A DNA stretch of 64,000 bases from contig JAAXNY010000017.1 in assembly GCA_013420905.1 (NCBI GenBank), positions 1,054,001-1,118,000 on the forward strand, in the 5' to 3' direction. Origin of the DNA: Collybia mongolica. Its lineage: Eukaryota; Basidiomycota; Agaricomycetes; Agaricales; Clitocybaceae. The number at the start of each line of letters is the position of its first letter. Positions within the stretch are counted from its first letter, which is position 1. This document shows positions 11,867-24,496 of the stretch, piece after piece. The notes beneath the pieces are model-generated. The model did no database searches. It was given only the letters and a program-made list of their open reading frames with translations, and had not been told where the DNA came from. The translations under genes were made by a program, and so were the position numbers.

Positions 11867-14800
11867 TAGAGAATGACAGGGGTATGGTAAACCCCGGGGG
11901 TAAGGTCGAGGGGTAGAGGAGGGTAGGGGTTAGGGTATGGAAGTTGCTACCCCTGACATACCCCTACCCTTGTGGAGGGTAGGCAGGGGTATGGGAGGGT
12001 AGTGAAATGCATATTCAGGTTTAAAAATAGAATTGGTTCGTAGATGAAATACAATTAGTCATGTACGGCGGGTGCATACGGGGCCAGTGCATTGGCAATA
12101 CAACTCGGGAGAAAGGAAAAAGATTGTCCACCCAATCCCTCACTCCATCTAAGCTCATGGCAGACCCAGAACTAATTGTTTCAGGCCCTCGCAAGAGAAA
12201 AGAGACTAGCCGTGTGACCGACAATGCAGACCCATTGTTGAAGAAGAAGGCGAGACTGGCCCCAAAAGCCAATGCCAAGAAAAGTGATCCAAAAACTCCA
12301 CGCCGGCGCCCATCCGTAGAAATACAAGAGGTTGACGATGACACCAACACTATCCAGCATGAATCCCCCAAAAATCCAAGTCACATCATCAAGGCGGCTG
12401 ATGGTAGCGATGATGAAGAACTCAACGAGAGCCCTGCACCTGATCTGACAGATGTCGATGACGAAGATGAGGATGACCATGAGGAGAGTGCTGAGGACGA
12501 ACTTCGTGAGTCAATACCATGAATTAGGCCTTTTCTCATTATAGAATCTGTAGAGCGGCTGTTGCAACAATGGAACACACCAATCTATGCTTTTTTTAAG
12601 CCAACTCCAATGATTGACCACATTGATGGCTGCCGTGCTCATGTTTTCGAGTGTAGCGCCAAGGTTTGCAAGGGGAAGGGTAAGAATGGCCGACACGTTT
12701 GGCGGTATCTGGGCACCGCAGATGCGACGTCCACAAGCAACTTGAGGCGGCATGCTAAGATTTGTTGGAGTGCGGAAACTGTGGCGGCAGCGGATAACAC
12801 GCATGATGTCTGCGCTGCTCATGGTGTGCTCGCGAAGGCTATTCAGAGGGATGGGTCGATCACTGCTGCGTTTGAGAGAGTAGGGAAAGAAAAAGTGACC
12901 TTCTCGCATCGGCAACACACCAAAGCCGAATCGCGGTGAGAATCACGATCCATAACCCCATTCATAAGCTCAAAAAATCCCTGATAGTGCGGAGATTGTT
13001 CGATGGGTGGCTGAGAGCATGCGTCCCTTCAAAATTGTTGAAGACCGTGGGTTTCAGTGCTTAATGAAGACAGGCCGTCCAGACTATTACATACCTTCAG
13101 CTCGAACGGTCTCCTGTGATGTCAAGAAAGTCTTCACGCAATGCCGAGAGAGAATTGCGAAAATGTTGCATGTATGTGAACAAGATAAAATGCGTGTTGA
13201 ATGCCTGAATATGAATGAACCTGTCAGGAACACGATGGACTGTTGAACTTTGCAACCGACGCGTGGACATCACCAAATCACAAAGCGTACATTGCGATCA
13301 CTGTCCACTTCCAGAAGGATGGTGTTCTCGTTGCGATGTTGCTCAATCTCGTTGAGGTTGCAGAGAGCCATTCGGGCTTGAATCTTGCAGCCGCGTTTGC
13401 AAAAGTCCTTAATGACTTCACAATCGCTCACAAAGTGAGTGGAAGATCACATTAGTTCCACTGAAGTTCTTACTGTGTGGCCCAGATCAACAGCGTCACC
13501 TGCGATAATGCATCCAACAACGATACAATGGTTGCGGCTCTCAAAGATCTCTTGGTTGTATTTCCGGGTGAATCAAACCGAACTCGGTGCTTTGACCACA
13601 TTGTCAACCTCATAGCAAGGAGCATAATTCAACATTTTGATGTCTCCAAGCCAAAAGGGAGTGAGTTGTTTGACGAGGAGCTGGAAGAGTTGATGGAAGA
13701 GTTGATGGCATTGGCTGAAGATCTTGACAAAGAGGAGCTTGAAACGAGGCAGGGCAAAGGAGATGATACTGATGATGATGACACAGATGGCTGGGTGGAC
13801 GAGCGGGAGGAATTGTCAGAAACAGAGAAGAAGGTATTTGACAAAAATGTACAGCCTGTTCGGCGGGTGTTGGTAAAGGTGAGTTTGGCGCTCCATCAAT
13901 GACGTCACCTATGTTGATGCTGACTCGGATGGGCCGACTAGCTCTGCAAGATGGCATATGCCATTAAAAACTCAACAACCATCATCCTGCCCCGCTGGTA
14001 TGCTGTGCTTGATGAACTTGAGCTGAAGGATCAGATGATGCCACGCGACGTCACCACTTGATGGAATTCAACATACGACATGCTTGAATTTGCCCTTGCA
14101 TTTCGAGAGGCGCTTGACACCATCACTGGTGAAAAAGAGATGAAGCTCCAAAAATACAAGATGGATGAGGAGGAGTGGGAGATAGCCTGTCAATTGTGGG
14201 AGGTGCTGAAGGTGAGCCCCTGTCTCGTTCAGCATCATTCACCTTGTCCCATATGTAACCCATCAGGTCTTCAAGGATGCAACTTTGTTTTTCTCGCGTG
14301 ATGGAATCCCAAACCTGGCGACCGTTATTCCTGCCATGGACTGCATCAACAATGTTCTCACAGCCAATTCCATCGATCAACAGTTCTCTGCGCCAATTCG
14401 GGCAGCTCTAACACTTGGAAAGCGTACATTAAACCGTTACTACAGTACATGAAGACTGATCTTTCGGATGTTTATCGGATTGCGATGGGTATTTGGCTTT
14501 TGTTACTGTCTGACAGTGGCTTTTCTAATGCTTTCCAGTTCTCCACCCTCATCATAAACTCAAATACTTCAAGAACACTGGATGGTCCGAGAAGCAGTGC
14601 AAGGCGGCGTATGACGACGTATGTGATGTCTTTGAGGTCTGTTACAAGCCGCGTTCGAAGGAGCAGCTGTCCGAGTTGGGTGACAAAGTATGCTTTCCAA
14701 GTTCTGTCGTCCAAAGTTAGTATTCACGGTGACCCCATCCTAGCCACTCATGAAATCGTCATCAAAAAATATGTTTGATCAACTTCCTGCGCTCTCTGCA

Positions 14801-15408
14801 CCCAAGCCATCAGATCTTCGTGACGAACTCGAGCGGTACCTCAGTAGTGACCCCGAGCATGTTGTCGATGTTCTTTCATGGTGGTTTGAGAGGCGGCATA
14901 TGTACCCCCGCCTCTCCCGTATGGCGATGGATTATCTCACCATCCCTGGTGCGTCACCTGTTGGTGAAATCTGTTCACCAGAAGATGTAATGTTGGTTTT
15001 TTAGCTACCTCCGTCAACGTTGAACGGATCTTCAGCAAGGGTCGCATTTTATTATCGCACCTGCGTAGCCGCCTGTCAGTGCAGTCAACTCGTGCGCTGA
15101 TGTGTGTCGGGGCATGGAGTTTGATGGGTTTCGTCAAAGACACTGATATTAGAGCAGTAGTGGCTCTTCCGGAGGTTGACAAGGAAGAGGACCTCAAAAA
15201 TGATTGGGATGCGATTAATATTTAGTTGCGCCGTAAATATATGCCATACCCCTAGGTAAAACCCTGGGGGTTCTGCCTACCCCCCATACCCCTTGAGACC
15301 CCTACCCCCAGCCCCTGAAAACCCTACCCTTGTGAAGGGGTGAGGGTATTGGGGGGTACGGGTACAGGTAGAAAATATTTACCCGGGGGTTACCCCTGTC
15401 ATTCTCTA
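11867..15408 (+). mobile_element. hAT DNA transposon
   Basis: Ends are TAGAGAATGACAGGGG and its exact inverse CCCCTGTCATTCTCTA. They are flanked by a perfect 8-bp duplication TGCATCAG (11859-11866 and 15409-15416), the length expected for hAT elements. Total 3542 bp. G-rich and C-rich subterminal tracts made of (T)ACCCCT-like units follow each inverted end. The insertion lies at the junction of two inverted DUF6532-type elements, so its right target copy overlaps the tip of the right element. Confidence 0.92.
12061..15225 (+). pseudogene. hAT transposase with nonsense codon and frameshift
   Basis: Ten exons can be joined: 12061-12505, 12545-12935, 12988-13171, 13228-13434, 13486-13878, 13942-14211, 14267-14488, 14539-14687, 14744-14948 and 15005-15225. 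The N-terminal part is acidic. Exon 2 holds a BED-type zinc finger (Cys pair, then TSNLRRHAKIC). The RNase H-like core follows (LNFATDAWTS, VTCDNASNND). The C-terminal hAT dimerisation domain is plain (YPRLSRMAMDYLTIP joined to ATSVNVERIFSKGRILLS). Two lesions are visible: TGA at 14059-14061 inside VTT-stop-WNSTYDML, where Arg (CGA) is expected, and a frame change at about 14440-14452 after GKRTLNRYYS. The start could also be the ATG at 12157. The element is probably no longer autonomous. Confidence 0.88.
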
Positions 15409-15410
15409 TG

Positions 15411-18400
15411 CATCAGCAAATCCTGATTGGTCTGCTGCCTGGTGTGACGGCACTGTGCAGAGACCTACAGTACCACAGAGTCCACAGTACATGTCCCTAT
15501 AGTGGCAGCTCTGCATGGTGACACAGGTCTTCTGTGGATCACTGTGTAAGCTATCATTTTCACTATGCATTACTGCACAGGACAGGGGAATTCCCTGGAG
15601 AGCTTTCCAGTCATGCCTATCTGCTGTATTGTTCTGGGTAATGCAATGGATTCCAGTGAGGATTGTTCAACATTGGGGGATCACACAGGTTCTCGAAATG
15701 AGGTGGCAATATATTTATTCATTAACATGGGTATAAGCATAAATATAAGCTGTAAATTTATGTGGTTCAAAAGTGGCAGACAGGAAGCATATGATAGATT
15801 AAGGATGGGTTACTAGTCAAGAATGATGTCAAGATTCATGTCATCTGGGGTCGGCTTCCCTTTCTTCGATTGCATCCTGGAATAGACATGAGTGGGTTTG
15901 AGTACCAAGAATATATGAGCACTTGCCTTCCAACCCTGCCAACTTCCTTTAGCATTTCATCAAACTTTGCACCATGATAATGATTCTCCTCAAGATGACT
16001 AATAAGATCCATGATTGCTTTGTGTATTTCTGCATATCCATCACCATCAAATTTCAGTGTTGTCTGTGTTCCGTCGGCATATTCATCAATGCAATTGGCA
16101 ATCTGAAAATTTCATTTTTGGTTTGGACAAAGATATTGCAGGATTGGACCTACACAGGCGCACACCATCGCCAAACTCTTTTTGGGCAGTGTGACGAAAT
16201 CCTTTGGGAAGATGTGACTCAAGCAAGATTTCTTTTTGCTATAATAAAATGCTTGACAGACCGTCGCAATGAGTGGGTTCCCAAAATTCGAAGTTTTACC
16301 CTAAAGTTCGAGGTGTGAGGAGCAATCAAAAGTCGCAGAAAAGTCTCAAACCCTTTCATCAAGATCACCTTGCAAAAAGAACCCTTTTTTGCATAAACGC
16401 TCAGCATTTCTCTTCACTGTTTCGGAGTAGTCTTCTTGGTTAGGGCAATCAGGCTGGAGCTCCTTGGAATAGTGAAGGGCTGTGAGGAGACGGCAGAGAG
16501 TCTTCAGCTGCCCTCGATATGATGCACCATCTTCGAAAATCTAGTGTAACATGTGAATATAAGTCTAATAATCCAGGTCTAGTATAACATACCAAAATTG
16601 ACATTGAATGAAGATCATAGTAACCTATACATGGGTAAGTTAGTCTAGAGAATACCATTCAATGGATTTGAGGGTCATTACTGTCATCAAGTAGCTCTGT
16701 ATTACGTGGGTCATCTTCGTATGCAGCCATCATTTCAAGGACACAGTCCCCAGCGCGTTGAAGAGTAGCTTTGGTACGTTCTGGAAAGGGATCCTGTGTG
16801 TGTATATAGAGGCGGTACTCGTTCTTGGCATTTTCGAGGATATCTGTCCATGCAGCACTGTCTTTATAATATTGCATCTGTGTGGGAAGTGTCTTTGAAT
16901 CTTGTGTACTGTGGTTTGCATGTTGCTTTTGCAGTGGTTCGTCAATGTCACCAGCCCGGGCCTCGGATTCATTGTCAGCATCATTATTGTCAGTGGTCTT
17001 GTCTGCACTCATATGGCGGGGTCTGGTGGGAGGTACCTGTTTGGTCACAGTATGTGCCTTGGTTGATGATTCTGACTGCCGATGGCAAGCTTGGGTCAAG
17101 CGCTCGCTATTGGGGGCACGAACCCTACGATTGGTTCTGTGATGGGCAGCAAGGACAGAATATGGAGCTTCTTCATCCTCTTAAGTGCTATGCAGTGAAT
17201 GTCAAGATTAAAATGAGCCAACAAAGACCATACCTCTACCACTACCCTCAAATCTCCCATTTAGTGCATTTGTAGCAACTCGTTCATCTTCGTCTGGTGA
17301 ATTTTCGTCAATAATCATGGGATCTATGATTTTTTTTAGCACTGGATTTGTTGTCTTCAAGCTCATTGCCGAAAGGATTGAGTGCCATCTCTGCGAGGTC
17401 TTTGGGGCTTAGTTTGGAGCCTATGTGTTCTTCATCTCCACTTTTGTTGTCCTCCACCCCACTGTCACCACCACCTTCATCTTCATCATCTTCATCACTT
17501 TCACACTCATCTTTGTATTCATCATCACTGGCATCAGCTTTGTTGGCATCAGCTTTGTCAGTGTCTTCATCCTCAATTTCCAACAGCCTACGAGTACCAC
17601 CCCCCATATCCACATCCTCTTGGTCACTCTCATTGTAGTCCAAGTCTTTATCATGGCTTTTGTTATTGTTGCGAGTATGCTCAAGTTCGGAATCGGGGGC
17701 AATATCTTGCAGAACCAGTTTCGGCTTGACAGGCTTGTGGGTCAGGGCACGATCAGTGATCCTCGCTTTTGCTGGTGGTAGGGGCGTCGATCACTGATCT
17801 TTTCTTGTTTTCAACGCATGGGTTACTATGACTCTTTGGTTAGTTTGTGATGGGCCAGCCCTGATAGTCGGTGGCTTTTTGTGCTCTGATGAGTTTGTTT
17901 TATGAAAGCCAAAAACTGTACCATGTGCTATGATTTTTTGCTGTGATGGTTTCGATGCACCATGTCCTAAGGGAGGATCTTTCTTGTGTTTGGAATTGAT
18001 ACCTTCTGGAGAAAATTTGTCAAGATTGATCAAGGCTTAAAGATTGTGCTTACTTGGACTGGGGCCGAGTGTTTTTTAACCTGTTTGGGATGTTCCTGTG
18101 GTGCCATGTCATTCATGGGAACTCCATTGGGAATGACAACTGCTGTTTTCGACTGTCTTGTTCCATCAAGGTCAGGCCGAAGTTTTTTCTCAAGCTGTGC
18201 GAGCTGGTAACCGACCCCGCCTTGGCCTTGGTTTGAACGTTGGGGCCGCTTCTTAATGGCTGGAAAAAAATCATTTATATCTGAAAAACACAAGAGCTAA
18301 ACTAATCATACTTTCTATATCTTTTTAAGTCAGAATCCTTGAACCTGAATATATAACATGAGGTGAGGGCCGTGGTTATAATGAAAATCAAATGTCCTAG

Positions 18401-18509
18401 ATGGGGACATACCTGCGTTTGACACATCACCATCACAAGCCCTTAATGACTTTGCCGGCCTTGGAGGGTCGCCTTCATCATTTGTTAATGTGCGCTTCTT
18501 TGGTGGCAT
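15411..18509 (-). mobile_element. Larger DUF6532-type element, inner end intact
   Basis: The inner end CATCAGCAAATCCTGATT at 15411 matches the ends of the 10318-11850 element, in opposite orientation. For about 600 bases outward (15411-16040) it is an imperfect inverted copy of 11220-11850. It carries the full-length DUF6532-like gene. I could not find the outer inverted end between 18510 and 20037, so the right boundary given here is just the gene start and is a minimum. Confidence 0.5.
15813..18509 (-). pseudogene. DUF6532-like protein of a basidiomycete repeat, broken
   Basis: Read on the minus strand from ATG at 18509 (MPPKKRTLTNDEGD). Exons 18509-18413 and 18280-18054 are clear; later ones cover about 18007-17225 and 17180-15813 with several short introns. 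The middle is acidic (DEDDEDEGGGDSG, about 17490). The C-terminal half (about 17000-15900) has the pattern I associate with DUF6532 proteins: WTDILENAKNEYRLYIHTQD, then GNPLIATVCQAFYYS, ending TPDDMNLDIILD. Two lesions: TGA at 17791-17793 inside an otherwise open frame (CGA would give Arg), and an 8-A run at about 17331-17338 that shifts frame by one. Function is unknown. The gene sits inside a repeat with inverted ends, which suggests it belongs to a mobile element. Confidence 0.6.
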
Positions 18510-20037
18510 TGCGGTCAGGAATATCAGAAAAGTCTAGGAAAGGTTACGGTAAGCAAATGAAGGGGGGAAAATGCTTGAAACAGGTTTGGTTTGACGTGGC
18601 TAGGTGATTTTATTTGAGTCATCACGTGAGAACCAGGGAAGTAAAATAGTATCCAGCTACCCTGGAGAATCGGGTTCCTAGAATGAAGGAAGAGAAAAAT
18701 GGTACAATTTTTCTAGTACATCATTCGAGGGATAAGATTTCTGCAAAATTAAGCCTAATATTCAGTGCTAGCACAGGTTTACACGTCGTGTGGGGCAGGG
18801 TTCCTGGTGGGGGCTCAAGTGGGCAGGGGTCGTGTCTGGGTCCTGGGCCGTGAAGATAGTGCCACTGACTCCACCTGTGCACTGGATAACCTGCTCGAGG
18901 TGAGATCTTCTCAGAACCTTTGCTTGTTGGCGATGACACAATCTAAGTTGCGATGACAGAGACAAGTGAATCTAGGTTGGAGGTTAGATGACTGTGATCG
19001 TTTATAGAAAGGATATGAGCATACATTGCATGTAGAAGAGCTGATTCAATACAGAAATGGCTATCACAGAGAAAATACCCAAGTACAACCTATGCGCATG
19101 TATTAGTAGCTGCTATCAAACAAAAGAATGGAACTTACATTCAAAAGTATTTGCAGGCATCGATAGATCATTCATACTTGAGACGGTGGCATGAACCTTG
19201 TAATACAGGGACTCACTAGGATGGGATTATAATAATGTGGAGGGTGAGCAAAGAATAAATGTGCTTTCTCATCAAAGTCGAGCTCCAAGGACTCAGCATG
19301 CGATGTGAATAGCAATTTGGTTCATATTTAGTTTGGCATCAATTTCAGATTGTTCAGATGGCAACACTCCAGGCCACCTACACCCAGTACACAGGTGGGG
19401 TACTTGAAGTCAGTCTATGTAGTAGACCAGTAGGTGGTAGGCATGTTGGCAGTGAGGTGGAGGGCAATCCGAGTGTGGGAGGTGAAGAGGAAAGTGGTAA
19501 TGACAATGAAGTAATTGCCAACCGGATTGAATGAGTGGTGAACAATATTATAAGGGTAGTTTGGCTGAAATCTCGACTGACTTACCTGCAAGTAAGGCCT
19601 TGTTCACCCAAAGGAATGACAATAAGATGACTTGCTTTTGGACTCACTCAGACAACTCTTTTCTTGTGTGCAGGAAGAAAGTACGGGTGAGGAACATCAT
19701 GTCCAGATTGAACAGGTGAGTTGGGTGAGGAAAAGGTGAGGACAGGATGTTAATGTCTTGGTTAGCTGGTTGGTTAGTTTCGGTGAAAGGCATTGTGGAC
19801 ATGTACATAGTCAATCAATAGCTGCCAATCACTAATCAGGTGCATGTGTTGCATTACCAAGAGCCGAAATCTCTTCATCAACCCAAAGTAACGTCCAATT
19901 TATGGACATCGGAAAGTATCATTCAGAGAGTAATGCCTTCACAACCCCTAGTCATCCTTTGACACTACATTGAACTCGATAGACACCCCACTGTCACCTA
20001 CCGAACCATTTGCTGGCACTCACACATACAACCCCCT
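18510..20037. other. No supported gene; flank between two elements
   Basis: No ORF with a recognisable domain or splice structure. Probably contains the 5' flank and outer end of the DUF6532-type element, but I could not identify its terminal repeat here. Confidence 0.35.
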
Positions 20038-20543
20038 TGTAAGGGCAACTCCGGCGGAGTGCGCGCGAACTTAGTAGAGCGGGCCAACGCTGGTGGAGGG
20101 GATCCTAAGTTGATGTATTCACTTGTACGACATATGTGCTACTCACCTGGTGGAGGGGATCCTAAGAGAATTCTCTGAGGAGCCTCCATCAGGGGGGGTG
20201 TGCTATATACCTAGTACTACATTAAATACACGTTCCCGGTGCGGTACGACGACACGCGTTGGGCTAGCGAAGGTCACGTGACCGTGCCCTTGATAGTCCG
20301 AACAAGTGTGAAGTCCGGCGGCGAACTGCGCGCGAAGTAGAGAGTGGGGGTGCGTGTGGGCGTAGGTAATGAACGTGCGATGTAGTGAATGTAATTGAGT
20401 GAGCGCAAAGTAAGCAGAGAAATTGTATCGTAAGTCGGCGGGATGACTGAGTCGCGAATCGGCGAAGTAGAAGTCGGCGGAGTGAGATTCGGCGAAGTAA
20501 GGCTAGATCGGCGAAGTAAGGCAGAAATGGAGTTCCCCTTACA
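20038..20543 (-). repeat. 3' LTR of chromovirus (506 bp)
   Basis: Starts TGTAAGGGCAACTCC and ends GTTCCCCTTACA on the plus strand. It is 58 bp longer than the other LTR: a 20-bp stretch (CTGGTGGAGGGGATCCTAAG) occurs twice, separated by 37 bp found only here. Other differences between the LTRs are nearly all transitions. Confidence 0.93.
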
Positions 20544-20545
20544 TT

Positions 20546-20556
20546 ACCCCCCTTCT
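20546..20556 (-). promoter_or_regulatory. Polypurine tract
   Basis: On the minus strand AGAAGGGGGG followed by TAA lies directly before the 3' LTR, the usual place for plus-strand priming. It overlaps the pol stop codon. Confidence 0.75.
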
Positions 20557-23500
20557 AGGTTCGCGTGTCTTCACGCCGGCGTTGGAACGGGATCTGTGCG
20601 AATTGGACGCGTTGTACGAGTCGCGGTGCTCCGGGGTTGCGTCTGTAGAATTCGGCGACCAACTCGTCCGCATTCACCTTGTCGGCGGGTTCCCAGGTGT
20701 TCTGTTCGTAGCTGTAGCCCTTCCAGGCGACCAGGTACTGCAGCTTGTTCCTGTAAATCCGGCTGTCCATGATCTCCTGAACCTCATAATGTACCTCGCC
20801 ATCTATGAGAGTGGGTTCAGGGACTTCGGTGACTGTTCTACCGGGTATTGGGTCGTGCGGCGCGGGTAGGAGTTTGACAACATGGAAGACCGGGTGGATG
20901 CGCGATAGCGCCGGCGGAAGTTTGAGGCAGTAGGCGTGCGATCCAACCTTGGCTTTGATGGGGTAGGGCCCGATGTAGCGGTGAGCCAGTTTCTGCGACG
21001 GTCGAGTGATACGAATGTCGCGCGAATCCAAATACATCCGGTCTCCAACCTGGTAGTCGGGTGTTGGGTTTCGGCGGCGATTGTAGTACATCGCCATCTC
21101 GTCCTTGGCTTTGGCTAATGCGGCGCGGGCTTCCTCGAGGGTGTCCTTCATTTGGTCGCGGAATTCGTTCGCGGTTTCCAGCCGGGATGGTGCGGTCTGT
21201 GGTTCGAAGCCCATGCGTGGATGTCGACCGGTGTCCAGGAAGAACGGCGAGTGCTGTGTCGAGGAGTGGACGTGGTTATTGTACTGGAATTCGGCGAGCG
21301 GTAAAAGGTCGACCCAGTTGTCCTGTCGCTCGCTGACGAATAACCGGAGATACTGCTCCAGTTCCTGGTTCACTCGCTCGGTCTGTCCGTCTGTCTGTGG
21401 GTGGTACGCCGTAGACGCTGTGAGTTTAATATCAAGCATGCGATATAACTCCCTTGTGAATTCCGCCACGAACTGTACCCCTCGGTCGGAGACCATAGCC
21501 TTCGGTAAGCCATGCAACTTCCACACATGCTGGAGGTAAAGCCTCGCCGATCCAAGCGCGGTAATTGTCGTCGTGGTTGGGATGAAGTGCGCGCGTTTAC
21601 CCACCGTGTCCACCACTACCATGATCGCATCATGCCCTTGCGACTCAGGGAGTTCCACGATGAAATCCACGCTTGCGACGTCCCAGCAACCTTCCGGAAT
21701 CGGCAGCGGTTTAAGTTCGCCGCTTGGAAGTTGACGCTGAGCCTTCGTTCGGAGACAGAGGTCGCATGTCTTGCAGTATTCGCTGATGTAGCGCAACATT
21801 TGAGGCCACCAGTAATTGCGCGATACGAGTTCCAACGTCTTCCATCTTCTGGCGTGTCCCGCAATTCGCGAATCGTGATGTTGCGCAACTATACGTCTGC
21901 GAAGGTCAGCGTGTTTTGGGACGTAGATGCGATCGCGGAAATACAGCAACTCCTGCGCTTCCCTCCACTCTGCGCTCCGAACCGATTTTCCTGCGGACTT
22001 CTTCAACTCCTGCGCTGCCTTCACCACCGCTTCCTCCTGATGTCCCTCGCAATTGCCTCTCCGAATATCCCGCAGAATGTCCCTTTCCTCTCCTTCCACG
22101 ACCATTCCTTCCAGCGCGCGGATTGTGAACAACTCCGGTTTGAGGAGGACTAGATCGTGGTTATCCTCGCTTCCATCGCTGTGGTCCGCTCGGCGAGATA
22201 GCGCGTCTGGCTTACCCATACTTTGTCCGGGCTTGTGGTGCAGCGAGAAGTTGAATCGGGAGAGGTACAGTGACCACCTGGCCTGTCTCCGATTTAGCTT
22301 CTGGGACGTCCGGAAGTACTCTAGATTTTTGTGGTCTGTCCAGATCTCGAAGTCGTGTCGCGCGCCTTCAAGGAAGTGTCGCCATTCTTCGAGTGCGCGA
22401 ATGATGGCGAGCATTTCCTTGTCGTGTATCTCGTAATTCCGCTCGACCGCGTTGAGGCTCTTTGACGAAAACGCGATCGGGTGCCACTTGTTGTCCTCCG
22501 GGCTGAGTTGCGAAAGTACTGCGCCGGTCGCGAAATCCGAACTATCTGCCTCCACCCTAAACGGCCGGTTGTCGTCTGCGAACATCAGTACCGGTTTAGA
22601 CGACACTGCTTCCTTCAACCCTTCGAATGCCTCCTGCTCTGACTCACCCCACTTCCAAGGCACGTCTTTACCGGTGAGATCAAACAATGGCTGCGCAATA
22701 TGGGAGAAGTCGCGAATGAACCGCCGATAGAAGTTCGTGAAGCCCAAGAAGGACTGCACTTGCTTCTTGTTCGTGGGCGTTGGCCATTCCGCTACTCCGG
22801 CAACCTTGACCGGGTCCATCTCCGCCTGCCCCTCCGAGATAATGAGCCCCAGATACTCGATTCGGGTCTTCTCGAATTTGCATTTGTCCAGTCGCAGGTA
22901 CAGTTTATGTTCGCGGAGTTGCTAGAGAACTAACCTCGTAATTCGGCGGTGTTCGGCGAGTGTCTTTGTGTAGATTAGAATATCATCGATGTAGACACAT
23001 ACCACTCCTTCCATGATGAGATCATGGAATATCTCGTTCATCATGGTTTGGAATGTTGCCGGCGAGTTAGTGAGACCAAAGAACATTACCAGGGGCTCAA
23101 ACATTCCGCGGTTTGTGCGAAATGCGGCCTTCCACTCATCACCTTCCTTAATTCGGACGTTGTTGTATCCCCAGCGAACATCGAATTTGGAGAAGTATTT
23201 CGCTCCCCGAAGATTGTTGACGAGGTCGGAGATGAGTGGGAGTGGGTATTTGTTCTTGATTGTCAGCGAATTGAGAACACGGTAGTCCTGTACCGGGCGT
23301 AGCAAACCGTCCTTCTTCTTGATAAAGAAGAACGGCGAAGCCATTGGCGATTTGGAGGGGCGGATCCGACCAGAGGTGAGGTTCTCCTCGAGGAACTTGT
23401 CCAACTCCGCTTGTTCGGCGACTGAGAGCGGGTAGACCTTGCAGGATTTCCCTTCTGCGTCGCGGACGAGTTCGATCGCGTGGTCCCACGGTCGGCGATC

Positions 23501-24496
23501 TGGGAGAGCGTCGAAGGACGTCTTGGAGAACACATCCTCAAATTCGTGGACGTGCGCCGGTGCTAGATCGAAAAACGTCTTGGGTTGCGCATTACGATCA
23601 AAGGAGTCTGCGATCTGCTGGGACGCGTTCTTCCGGGCTTCCGTTTGGATCTTTTCCGCTAGTCGCTGCGAGATGGTTTGGGTTGTCCGAATCTCTTCCG
23701 GTGCCTTCTGAAACTGTCCTGGTTCGCCGATGTTGACCACAAAGATATGGTCGCCCTCTTCGATGCAATCTTCAAGGGCGATATCTCCTTCGTGCTCAGA
23801 GTCGGGAACCTCTCCAATTTCGGTTTCTGGTTCGGGCATGGGTCCTGCGCGACAGGCGTTGATGCGGGCCTCCAATTTACACTTCTCCGCCTTTTCCGAT
23901 TTAACCTCGTTCGCGCAGGTCCGACATTTGTTGGGACAGCGACTCATCTTCACCCCGTTGGTCTGCCAGTTGATCTCCGGGTTGTGCTCCTGCAACCAAG
24001 TGTAGCCCAGTATGAGATCCTGCTTCCCTAGGCTGGTGACCGCGAAGTGGGTGCGTTCTGAGTGACCGTTGTACCGGAGGATGAGGTCTACGATCTCCGA
24101 AATAGACCCGTTCTCGTTCGGAGTGCCGTTGACGTTGAACACCGGAATAGTGCGAACTAGCTTGCGCGAGGTCAACCTGTTCCTCCGCACGAATTCAGAA
24201 TCGATGAAAAGGCCCGTTGCTCCCGAGTCTACCAAGCTGTTTGTCGCGAATGTCTCGCCTGTGTCGGTTGTCTGAAGTTCAATCTTGAGCTTCAGCGAGC
24301 GAGTGCTGGGGGTGGCGGCGACTACGAATCGCTTGGGTAGAGCTCGTTCCCATCGGGGGAGTCTCTGGCGCGGCGGTTTAGGGACGGGGATGGTATCTTG
24401 TACGGCTTCTGTAGTAGTTTCGGGTGTTTGGGAAATTTCAATTGTATTCTCAACTTCTAAACACGCGAACCTATTTACAGATGACAGCGAGGGCAT
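20555..24496 (-). pseudogene. pol: Chromovirus pol polyprotein, one in-frame stop
   Basis: A single frame from 24496 to 20555 encodes, in order: retroviral-type protease (VDSGATGLFIDSEF), reverse transcriptase (active site YIDDILIYTK), RNase H (EADSSDFATGAVLSQ, then KEMLAIIRALEEWR), integrase with HHCC finger (HDSRIAGH, CKTCDLC) and DDE core (VASVDFIVELP, MVSDRGVQF, TERVNQELEQY). A C-terminal chromodomain (QYLVAWKGYSYEQNTWEP) places it in the chromoviruses. The frame is interrupted once, by TAG at 22924-22922 in the thumb of the reverse transcriptase (LVL-stop-QLREHKLYL). The open frames on both sides are in the same phase. The N-terminus overlaps gag by 22 bp in the -1 frame. Confidence 0.93.

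Noticed and set aside
17348..17781. Ser-rich and Phe/Val-rich plus-strand frames
   Set aside because: They are antisense to the acidic exon of the DUF6532-like gene.
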